From NCBI GenBank assembly GCA_022410635.1, contig JAJVDF010001736.1:8638-72637 (forward strand): a stretch of DNA of 64,000 bases. The letters run 5' to 3'. This document shows, piece after piece, positions 10,305 to 18,138 of the stretch. A program made the position numbers and the translations under genes. The stretch's first letter is position 1, and every line of letters starts with the position of its first letter. The notes under the pieces were generated by a model. That model worked only from the letters and a program-made list of their open reading frames with translations. It had not been told where the DNA came from and made no database searches. The stretch is from Tretioscincus oriximinensis (Eukaryota > Chordata > Lepidosauria > Squamata > Gymnophthalmidae).

Positions 10305-13300
10305 CTAAGAAAAAAAATAAAAACCCTCTAAAGAAAGATTGCCATATATATTAAAAGGCATGTGAGAGAGTTCAACATCCTGAGGTACACCAATAACAGA
10401 GTTGGGAACATTGGCTGCCTCCAGAGACCAGAGCCCTGGGTTTGAAACTGGCTAAAAGACAGAAAACAGAGTGAAGTAATAAATGGGACATTTTTCTGGG
10501 TGGAAAGATGTTAGAAATGCAGTACCCCAGGGTTCTGAACTGGGATCCAGTCCTGGGAGGGAAAGGAAGGTAGAGAAGGAGAAATGAAGAAAGGGATGAA
10601 AGATGGGAGGGAAGATGAAGAAGGTGAACAAAGAAGGAAAGGAAGACTGAAAGGAAAGAAAGAAGGAAAATGAAAATGTCAACCCAGTGTGCAGCAGCAG
10701 CAAAAAAGGCAAATTCCATGTTGGGGATAATTAGGAAAGGAATCGAAAACAAGTCAGCAAATGTTTTGCCGCTTTATAAATCTGTGGTGAGGCCACATTT
10801 GGAATACTGTGTTCAATTCTGGTCACCTCAAGAGGGATATTTTGGAACTGGAGAAGGTGGAGAAAAGGGCAACAAAAATGATCAAGGGTCTGGAGCACCT
10901 CCCTTACGAAGCAAGGCTGCAACGTCTGGGCCTCTTCAGCCTTGAAAAGCGACGTTTGAGAGGCGATGTGATTGAAGTGTACAAAATCATGCATGGGATG
11001 GACAGAGTGAATAGAGAAAAAATGTTTTCTCTATCACACAACACTAGGACCAGAGGGCCCTCCCTGAAACTGTTGGGTAGAAAAGTGAGAACAGACAAAG
11101 GAAAGTATTTTTTCACCCAGAGGGTCATCGGCCTGTGGAATTTACTTCCTGAAGAGGTCGTGGTAGCTAACAGCTTGGATAGTTTCAAGAGAGGACTAGA
11201 CAGGTTTATGGACACCAAGGGTATAAATGGATACTAGGATGGATGTCTGGATGTTGCCTCCGGGACGGAGCAACAGGCAGGACTCCTGAGATACCATTTG
11301 CAGGGAGTCATAAACAGGAGCATATTTTGCTTTCCTCTGTTCGGACTGCCCAGGGGCATCTGGTGGGCCTCTGTGTGACACAAGATGCTGGACTTGATGG
11401 GCTGTGGCCTGATCCAGAAATGAAAGGCAGCATGAGCTTTTGTAAACATGTCTACTTATTCAGCATCCAAAGAAGACTTGTCCATGAAAGCTTACATTGC
11501 CTACCTTTTTCTTGTTCATCTCTAAACCCTCTTGCTACGAGAACCTCTTCCTAGAATTATCTATCAGTCCATCTATCCATCAAAATAAATAGTCCTGTCC
11601 AAAAGATGGTGCCGATTACCCTTTTCTTCTCTGTCTATGGCTCTTCTTATGTTCTTATGCAAGGGAAGAAAGAAAGAAGCAAGTGAAAAAGAGAATGAGA
11701 AGTGGCAATGAGGGAGGGGGTGGGTGGAGGTATGGATGGGAGTAAGGCAGAGGAGGGGCTGGAGTCCGGTGCCTTAGTATAATGCAACGGGCTAATTCCA
11801 CTAGCAAGAGATAAAACAGATCATGTCTTTGATTGTGTACACAAAGCCCGGCCTGTAGTACCGAATCCAGCGCTCACCCCTAATCTGGTTGCCCCCACCC
11901 CAGATAAGTGGAATTTGGCAAGGAATGCTGAAATGTTGTGGTGCTGCTGTTTTTAAAATCAGTGTTACATATTCCAAAGTATATTATCAAGATGACAAAT
12001 GTAAGCAACTTTCAAGAGACACGGTGGTGCAGAGGCTAAGAGCAACATCCTTTCTACAGGAAGGTCGGAATTCGAAGCCTCATGTGTCTGCTGAGGGGAG
12101 GAGGAGTAAGCGCTCTCTGCTGCCCTTAGCTCCAGCCAGCCTAGCTGTTCAAAAGCTAGAGATTGCAGGTAGATTAATAGGTACCACCACAATTGTGGTG
12201 GGGGAAGATAGAATGTAAGCCTTTGGGTGAAAAAATAGCCTGAGTCCCTTTGGATGAGAAGGGCAGGGTATAAAAACTCTGTTCTTCTTCTACCTCCTCC
12301 TCTTCCTCTTCTTCCTCCTTTTCCTTCTTTTCTTTCTCCTTCACCTTGAACGGCTGACTCAGGCTGACTTTTGACAGTCATAGGAACACCTCCAAACAGT
12401 TTCCTTAGAAAACATACTGGTGATTTCCCATTTCTTCCCAAGAAATGTGGGGAAATCAATCCAGACACCGCTGATTCAACTGCTAAGCTATGACAGCCCC
12501 AAGGCAGGTTTGGACTGCATCCAAACCTGGCTTGTTCATCCTGATATAGTTGGATATTCTGGAATAATGGAAGTCAAGGCAGTGCTTCGTCTGGCAAAAC
12601 ATAAGCTCAGTGGAATAAAACTGCTTCTCACACACATGGGAACAAGCAGCTCAAAGGCACCCTGGGGCAACAGCTCCTGCTCCTAAACGGATTCTATTCA
12701 CATTGATGAAAGGCATTTTGTGGTCCTTTCTTGTGGATCTGGAGCTGTTGGATAGGCGCATCCTCTTTAAGACCCTCTTTGCACAGGCCTCGGTTATGTG
12801 TTTTAGGGATGAGTAAGAACACATTGAATAGGTGATACAGCTGCAGTCACACGTATGCTTTTAAATCATCTTAAATCATGAAGAATTGGACTAAAAACCA
12901 GGAACCTCATGTCTTTTTCCCTTCTCCAGTCTTATTCTTGAGGACTGAAGATGGTTTAAAAGGACATGTGTGACCTTTTCCCTTTTCCTTTGTTTTTCTT
13001 TTCTTTCCTCATTCCTCCTTCTTTCCTTTCCTTTCTTCTTTCCTTTTCTTCCCTTTCTTCCTTCCTTCTTTCTTCGTTTCCTTTCCTTCCTTCTTTTCAT
13101 CATTCTTCCCTTTCTTTCTTTCATTCTTTCTTTTCTGTTCCTGCTTCCACCACTTCTTTGTTCCATCCCTCTTTTCCTTTCTTTCTCTTATTCTCTGTTC
13201 CTTCTTTCTTTCCTTCTACCTTCCTTTTATTTCTTTTTTCTTTCTCTCTTTTTCTCTCATTCTTTCTCTCTCTCTCTCTCCCTTTCTGTTCCTTCTTTCC

Positions 13301-14351
13301 TTTCCTTTCTTCTTTCCTTTTCTTCCCTTCCTTCCTTCCTTCTTTCTTAGTTTCCTTTCCTTCCTTCTTTTCATCATTCTTCCCTTTCTTTCTTTCATTC
13401 TTTCTTTTCTGTTCCTGCTTCCACCACTTCTTTGTTCCATCCCTCTTTTCCTTTCTTTCTCTTATTCTCTGTTCCTTCTTTCTTTCCTTCTACCTTCCTT
13501 TTATTTTTTTTTCCTTACCATCTTTTTCTTTCTTTCATCTTATCTATCCCTTTCTTTCCCTTCTTTCCTTTCTTCTTTCCTTTTCTTCCCTTCCTTCCTT
13601 CCTTCCTTCTTTCTTAGTTTCCTTTCCTTCCTTCTTTTCATCATTCTTCCCTTTCTTTCTTTTATTCTTTCTTTTCTGTTCCTGCTTCCACCACTTCTTT
13701 GTTCCTTCCCTTTTTTACTTTTTTTCTCTGTTCCTTCTTTCTTCCCTTCTTCCTTCCTTTTATTTTTTCTTTTTCTCTTACTCTTTCTCTCTCTCTCTCT
13801 CTGTTCTTTTTCTTCCCTTTCTTCCTTCCTTCTTTCTTCGTTTCCTTTCCTTCTTTTCATCATTCTTCCCTTTCTTTCATTCTTTCTTTTCTGTTCCTGC
13901 TTCCACCACTTCTTTGTTTCTTCCCTCTTTTCCTTCCTTTCTCTTATTCTCTGTTCCTTCTTTCTTCCCTTCTTCCTTCCTTCCTTTTAATTCTTTTTTC
14001 TTTCTTTCTCTCTTTTTCTTTCACTCTTTCTCTCTCTCTCTGTTCCTTTTTTCGTCCCTTCTTTCTTTGATAGATGCTGCTGCATCCAGCCAAAACTCCT
14101 CCACTCACCTTTCCTTTCCAACCTGCAGACTAAACTTCATTCCTTTATTCCATCCCCCGTCCCGGACTAGAGCCCGCTGTGGGGGACTGAAGGTGGGACC
14201 CCCGGGTGGGTGTTACCATAGGGGGGGGACGGGCCTCTATGGTGGGTGGGATGGGGAGCCGTGGCGGCGGGCACTTACCTAAAGCACGGAGGTAGTTCTC
14301 CATGTTGTCCTGGGAGACGAAGCGGTAGTAGCCCGAGAGGTTGGGAGGCAT
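10126..14351 (-). CDS. RBP5: RBP5, cellular retinol-binding protein (exons 1-2 of 4; partial)
   Basis: Small cytosolic carrier of the fatty-acid-binding/cellular retinol-binding family, which binds retinol in a ten-strand beta barrel. Join 14351-14279 and 10304-10126 on the minus strand, giving 83 codons plus an in-phase end. The first residues, [14 protein letters not shown], match vertebrate RBP5 as I know it (RBP7 and RBP1 start differently). Exon 2 carries [25 protein letters not shown] and VDGRKCQ, all typical of this family. Exon lengths (73 coding bases, then 179) fit the conserved four-exon family structure. Exons 3-4, which should start with a V-T-W-E type strand, were not found between 1 and 10100; they lie outside the window or are too divergent to see by eye. 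The neighbour is CLSTN3, head to head, as in human. RBP1-like or RBP7-like identity is the alternative but fits worse. Confidence 0.88.
10350..10557 (+). mobile_element. CR1 LINE middle fragment
   Basis: Codes [12 protein letters not shown] and [12 protein letters not shown] remains of the CR1 reverse-transcriptase block that precedes the FADD motif. The 5' start, GGCATGTGAGAGAGTTCA, also resembles 59507-59530. Confidence 0.55.
10558..10675 (+). repeat. Purine-rich tract inside CR1
   Basis: GGGAAAGGAAGG-type sequence that replaces the deleted CR1 segment between the two coding parts. Confidence 0.8.
10676..11416 (+). mobile_element. CR1 LINE 3' part (copy 1 of an inverted pair)
   Basis: C-terminal reverse-transcriptase frame ([53 protein letters not shown]) and 3' UTR to GATCCAG. 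One frameshift near 10815 splits the frame. It shares an inserted AGCTTTCG-type element with the minus-strand copy at 22346-23365. Confidence 0.92.
11417..11632. mobile_element. AGCTTTCG-type repeat inserted in CR1 3' end
   Basis: Inserted between CR1 GATCCAG and TATGGCTCTTCTTATGTTCT (continuing at about 11627-11658). Contains ATGAGCTTTTGTAAACATGT and ATGAAAGCTTACATTGCC in an inverted arrangement. Confidence 0.8.
11661..12017. other. No recognised feature
   Basis: Purine-rich start (AAGAAAGAAGC, GTGGGTGGAGG), then unique-looking sequence in RBP5 intron 1. No exon or repeat assigned. Confidence 0.5.
12018..12350 (+). mobile_element. tRNA-derived SINE (type A, diverged) with CT tail
   Basis: Body GAAGATAGAATGTAAGCCTT and GGGTATAAAAACTCTGTTCT, followed by CTTCTTCTACCTCCTCCTC to about 12350. 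Confidence 0.75.
12351..12884. other. No recognised feature
   Basis: RBP5 intron 1 sequence without a supported exon or repeat. Confidence 0.5.
12885..12964. mobile_element. Family-E palindromic element fragment
   Basis: TTGAGGACTGAAGATGGTTT plus ACATGTGTGACC match the right arm of family E; the left arm is reduced. Confidence 0.6.
12965..14070 (+). repeat. 1.1 kb polypyrimidine array with higher-order units
   Basis: Almost pure C/T tract (TTTC, TTCC motifs) in RBP5 intron 1. A landmark GTTCCTGCTTCCACCACTTC recurs at 13137, 13411, 13678 and 13893, giving higher-order periods of 274, 267 and 215. The 438-residue open frame across it is an artefact of missing purines. The RBP5 pre-mRNA would be purine-rich here. 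Confidence 0.95.
14279..14351 (-). CDS. RBP5: RBP5 coding exon 1
   Basis: The start codon reads from 14351 on the minus strand and gives 24 codons ([14 protein letters not shown], then [10 protein letters not shown]) plus one base. The donor is GTAAGT right after 14279, so the intron is phase 1. The Kozak context is weak (C at -3), but there is no competing upstream start in frame that extends family similarity. Intron 1 is 3974 bases and holds a CR1 copy and a long pyrimidine array. Confidence 0.9.
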
Positions 14352-14540
14352 CGGGAGGTTGGGGGGCGCAGGGGGGGCGCAGGACCGCGGAGCGAAATGG
14401 AGGCGGCTGCTGGGCGCTTCCACCAGGCAGAGGCAGGAGGAGGCGTGAATCCTTGCAAGGGGTCCCCAGAGACCCCACAGCTTCCTTGCAGCCCCGGCGT
14501 CTCTTGCCTCCCCCTTTCCTCCCAAGGCTGCTAATGGCTC
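14352..14540 (-). other. Probable RBP5 5' UTR
   Basis: GC-rich segment between the inferred TATA box and the RBP5 start codon. No in-frame family-like residues lie upstream of the methionine at 14351. Extent is inferred from the TATA position. Confidence 0.45.
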
Positions 14541-14561
14541 CAAGGAGGGAGGCCCAAAGGG

Positions 14562-14567
14562 TTTATA
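14562..14567 (-). promoter_or_regulatory. Probable RBP5 TATA box
   Basis: On the minus strand the bases read TATAAA inside GGATATAAACCC, 211 bases upstream of the RBP5 start codon. This would place transcription start near 14530 and give a 5' UTR of about 180 bases. The flanks are GC-rich. The position is inferred; no transcript evidence is available. Confidence 0.55.
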
Positions 14568-14579
14568 TCCACAGTCCCG

Positions 14580-14848
14580 CCGCTGTAAGAGTCGCGCTAG
14601 GTCCGCCTCCAGACCGTGGGCTGGGGAGGGGACGGGCGGGGAAGGCAGCAGGAGGAGCCACCACTGGCCAGGCCCTCCCCTCCCCTCCCCTTTCCACCCC
14701 TTCTTCTCTTACTCCAGGGACAGGCATCCACACGTCCCTTCTTTATTCCACTCTTTTGTTTTTTAAAAGCTTTATTGTCTTAATAGTAAAGGACATCTTT
14801 GCATAACAGAGTTGCTTAACAGCGGCCCTGGAATAGGACCTGCCATCT
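14580..14848. other. GC-rich then AT-rich RBP5 upstream sequence
   Basis: Immediately upstream of the RBP5 TATA box; C-rich run CCCTCCCCTCCCCTCCCC near 14675. No confident regulatory site. Confidence 0.4.
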
Positions 14849-14910
14849 ACATGCTAGTGTAGACTATGGCAGGCCCCGAATGGGGCCTGCCATAGTCTAC
14901 ACTAGCATGT
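14849..14910. repeat. Perfect hairpin, 29-bp arms, 4-base loop
   Basis: Arms 14849-14877 and 14882-14910 are exact reverse complements (ACATGCTAGTGTAGACTATG at the outer end), with loop GAAT. A third copy of the outer arm lies near 14990-15012. Located about 300 bases upstream of the inferred RBP5 TATA box. Confidence 0.93.
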
Positions 14911-15109
14911 GGATGACCAAGCTCTGTCCCAAGGTGTGACCCAGAATAAGGCTCCGTGTGGATGGGGCCAAAGTCTTATTCCTGGTTATTGACATGCTAG
15001 TGTAGACTATGTGGACGGCCAAATTCCATGCTGAGGTGTAACCCAGAATGAGGGTCAATGGGGACAAGCCCAGAGTTAGAAGATATTTTCAGCTTTACAT
15101 ACATAACAG

Positions 15110-15406
15110 GCACGAATGGCTCAGTTGCTAAGGAGACAATCTCTTATCTGGGCGATGGGGTTTCGAAGCCCCATGTGGGACGTGGGGAGGGCTGAGCACC
15201 TTCCACTATCCTGCAGCTCCATCCAACCCAGCTATTCGAAAGCATGAATTGCAAGAAATTGCAACCGACTGCAAGTAGATAAATGGGAACCACCACAGCC
15301 TGGTGGGGAAGATAGAATGTCAGCCTTTGGGCAAAAATACCCTTGTAAGCCGTTTTGAGTCCCTTTGAAAGGTAGGAAAAGCAGGGTGTAAGAACCCAGT
15401 TCTTCT
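15110..15406 (+). mobile_element. tRNA-derived SINE (type A)
   Basis: Head GCACGAATGGCTCAGTTGCT, B-box-like GGGTTTCGAAGCCCC, body and CCCAGTTCTTCT tail. Lies between the two genes. Confidence 0.9.
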
Positions 15407-15467
15407 AAATATAGAATTAAATAATTGCTTTGTTCATTGATACAGTTTAATGCCTTAACAAAATTAT

Positions 15468-15541
15468 GCAAAGGAGCTAGCAGCACTTTGAGACTAACTT
15501 GAGAAAAGTGGTTGGTCTCAAAGTGCTGCTAGCTCCTTTGC
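15468..15541. repeat. Perfect hairpin, 27-bp arms (AGCTTTCG-type repeat family)
   Basis: Arms 15468-15494 and 15515-15541 are exact reverse complements (GCAAAGGAGCTAGCAGCACT outer part), with a 20-base loop. The end of the unit reads GACTAACACGGCTATTTCTC, shared with 45693-45772 and other copies in the window. Confidence 0.9.
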
Positions 15542-15804
15542 TGGACTTTCTGTTAGACTAACACGGCTATTTCTCTGAAAATAAAAAAAATTATAATTAG
15601 CTGCTTCTCTTTTAGTTAATACATTTCATTTCTAGAACAAATGTATTTTTACATATTTCTTAGCTAACTCTATACTTCCTTCTTCCTTCCTTTCTTCAAC
15701 TTTCCTCTACTTTCCCTTTGCATCTTCTCTAAAGTTTTCATCTTTCATATCCATCTTTGCATGGCTGGGAAAATTTGGTTGCCTCTATACAATGATATTG
15801 TCTA

Positions 15805-15887
15805 GCAGAATATATATTCCAGCAAAGGAGCTAGCAGCACTTTGAGACTAACTAGAGAAAAGTGGTTGGCATAAGCTTTCGACCCTT
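15805..15887 (+). repeat. AGCTTTCG-type repeat, end next to TTC array
   Basis: Shares AGGAGCTAGCAGCACTTTGA with the hairpin at 15468, then ends in ATAAGCTTTCGACCC directly against the TTC array. Confidence 0.7.
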
Positions 15888-16324
15888 TTCTTCTTCTTCT
15901 TCTTCTTCTTCTTCTTCTTCTTCTTCTTCTTCTTCTTCTTCTTCTTCTTCTTCTTCTTCTTCTTCTTCTTCTTCTTCTTCTTNNNNNNNNNNNNNNNNNN
16001 NNNNNNNNNNNNNNNNNNNNNNNNNNNNNNNNNNNNNNNNNNNNNNNNNNNNNNNNNNNNNNNNNNNNNNNNNNNNNNNNNNNNNNNNNNNNNNNNNNNN
16101 NNNNNNNNNNNNNNNNNNNNNNNNNNNNNNNNNNNNNNNNNNNNNNNNNNNNNNNNNNNNNNNNNNNNNNNNNNNNNNNNNNNNNNNNNNNNNNNNNNNN
16201 NNNNNNNNNNNNNNNNNNNNNNNNNNNNNNNNTCTTCTTCTTCTTCTTCTTCTTCTTCTTCTTCTTCTTCTTCTTCTTCTTCTTCTTCTTCTTCTTCTTC
16301 TTCTTCTTCTTCTTCTTCTTCTTC
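15888..16324 (+). repeat. TTC (GAA on minus) trinucleotide array with gap
   Basis: About 95 bases of uninterrupted TTC before the gap and about 92 after it. Left of the array is an AGCTTTCG-type repeat end. Reading frames through it (poly-Ser, poly-Leu, poly-Glu, poly-Arg) are spurious. Confidence 0.97.
15983..16232. other. Assembly gap (250 Ns)
   Basis: 250 consecutive Ns inside a TTC repeat. The gap interrupts the array between RBP5 and CLSTN3, so true repeat length is unknown. Confidence 0.99.
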
Positions 16325-16554
16325 CTGTATTCTGTAATTGCATAATTATTTAGTAATTCCCAAAGAATTTTATATCATGCTTCAATCTGCAAATTATCAA
16401 GTGTTTTCCATTTTCTAGCTATAACTGCCTTTGCTCCAGTTGTATGGATATTGGATATTCCACAATAAAGATGTTGGATATCCCACAATAATTGAACTCA
16501 GTATTCTAAGGCTACAACTAGATATTCCACAAGAAAGCACTGTGTGGGCGGATA

Positions 16555-16772
16555 TATTCATGGAGGCCATGGGTAGAAACAGCTACTAAGTTGGATGCCT
16601 TGATGCTGCTTCCGAGATGGAGCAATAGGCAGGATTCCTGAAATGCCATTTGCAGGGCGTTGAAAACATTTGGAAATTTTGCCTTCTTCTGTTCAGACTG
16701 CCCAGGACAGAATGCTGGACTAGATGGGCTCCGACCCGATTCAGCAGGGCTCCTCTTATGTTCTTATGCCTA
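16555..16772 (+). mobile_element. CR1 LINE 3' end
   Basis: 3' UTR block GATGGAGCAATAGGCAGGAT through GACTAGATGGGCTCCGAC to TCTTATGTTCTTATGC. Different subfamily from the 10676 copy. Confidence 0.85.
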
Positions 16773-16774
16773 AA

Positions 16775-16920
16775 TACGCCCCTGGTGGTACCTATTAATC
16801 TACTCGCAATCTCTTGCTTTTGAACAGCTAGGTTGGCAGCAGCTAAGGTCAATAGACGGGGCTCCCTCCTCTCCATGGCAGACACATGAGGTCTTGAACT
16901 CCGACCTCTTTGTTGAAAGA
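16775..16920 (-). mobile_element. Partial tRNA-derived SINE (type A, diverged)
   Basis: Minus strand body: GGTACCTATTAATCTACTCG and CAGCTAGGTTGGC correspond to the type A body. Confidence 0.6.
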
Positions 16921-16974
16921 CTGCTTTATGGTGGAATATTCAGTTATAGTGGTTATAAATAAGTGATGTGGAAT

Positions 16975-17335
16975 TGCGAGATTGAAAGAATAGAAAGAAA
17001 AGAGGAAAGGAAAGGTGAAAGGAAATAATGAAAAGACAGATAAAAAAGGAAAGAAGGAAAGAAGGGAGAAAAAGGAAAGGAAGGGAGAAAAGAAAAATTG
17101 ATAGAAAGGAGGAATGAAAAGAATGAAAGAAAGACAGAAAAAGGTAAGGAAGGGAGAAAAGAAAAATTGATAGAAAGGAGGAAAGAAAGGCATAAAAAGA
17201 AAATGAAGGGAAAAAAGAAAAAATTATAGAAAGGAGGAATGAAAGAAAGACAGAAAAAAAGGAAAGAAAGGGAGAACAGAAAAATAGAAAGAAGGAAAGA
17301 TGAAAAGAAAGAAAGAAAAAGGATATAAAAGGCTA
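16975..17335 (+). repeat. Purine-rich GAAA/GGAA array
   Basis: About 360 bases of GAAA, GGAAA and AGAAAGG with an imperfect repeat of about 65-70 bases (GAAAAATTGATAGAAAGGAG occurs twice). It ends just before the CpG-rich CLSTN3 promoter. Confidence 0.9.
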
Positions 17336-17693
17336 CACGAATGTCCCGGAGCCTCAGTCCGGCCCTCCACTCGGATCGGATCTGCCTTCAGCAGCAGGAG
17401 CAGTGGGTGGGTGTGGCTGGATGGCATCCCGAGTGATCCGCCGCCTGGATCCCTCTTGATCCCCTCCCCCCTCCTCTGCCCTGCCTGGGCGCTGAGCGGG
17501 GGGCGCAAAGGAGGCGCAAGCGCTCCCCCCCCCCCCCAACTCCCTTCAAGTCTCCACAAAGTTCTTCCTCCCCTGCGCACCTGGGCGCCCATTGGCCAGG
17601 AGGCACAGCTTGGCCCCTCCCCCTCCCCAAGGGAGGGGGCACCTGGGACCTTTCCCCGTCCCCCACACACCTAACCAACGCCCCCCCCCCCCC

Positions 17694-17772
17694 NCNCCCN
17701 CCNCNCCNNCNNCNNCAGCAGCNCCNGNCNCCCNAGNCCCCCCNCCCNNNGGCNGCGAGGGCCNGNCAANCN
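17694..17772. other. Low-quality GC-rich sequence with scattered Ns
   Basis: Many isolated ambiguous bases in a C-rich stretch within the CLSTN3 promoter. Exact promoter sequence here cannot be trusted. Confidence 0.95.
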
Positions 17773-17806
17773 GCGCCGGGCGCTGCTGACATCATGTTGC
17801 AGTAGA

Positions 17807-17816
17807 GGGGCGGGGC
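17807..17816 (+). promoter_or_regulatory. Sp1-type GC box
   Basis: GGGGCGGGGC, about 230 bases before the CLSTN3 start codon, inside the CpG-rich block. Sequence match only. Confidence 0.4.
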
Positions 17817-18047
17817 TGGGCTGGGCAGGGCAGCGGCGTCGGGGGGGCGCCCATTCATTGAACCAGCAGCAACCGAGCGGGGAGCAGCACAACCCAGACC
17901 TCCTCTGGCTTTCCCCAGCCAGCCAGCACCCCTGCCGCCCATCTCAGGCGCCTGGGCGGAGAGGGAGCGCCTGTCTGTTGCCCGTCCAGCCAGCCGTCCA
18001 GCCAGCGAGCCGCGGGAGGCGCGCATCCTCCTTGCCTGCCCTCCAAG

Positions 18048-18138
18048 ATGGGCAGGAGGCAGCAGCCCCCCCTCGCCTCCTCTTCCTCCTCTTTCCTCCT
18101 CCTCTTCCTCCTCCTCTCCTGCGTCCTGGGCAACAAAG
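18048..18138 (+). CDS. CLSTN3: CLSTN3 exon 1 (signal peptide)
   Basis: The start codon has good context (A at -3, G at +4). The 30 codons read [10 protein letters not shown], a serine run, then [15 protein letters not shown]: a short basic N-region, a leucine-rich core and a likely signal-peptidase site after the G of CVLG. Donor GTGAGT at 18139. The split codon (G|CC) joins exon 2 to give NKANKHKPW, as in other vertebrates. The hydrophobic region is coded by a CT-rich stretch. Intron 1 is 7497 bases. Confidence 0.9.

Noticed and set aside
12966..14282. 438-codon open frame on the plus strand
   Set aside because: Composed almost only of S, F, L and P from a pure pyrimidine array; antisense to RBP5 intron 1 and lacking stops only because purines are missing.
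15852..16353. Poly-Glu/poly-Ser frames across the gap
   Set aside because: TTC repeat translation interrupted by 250 Ns.
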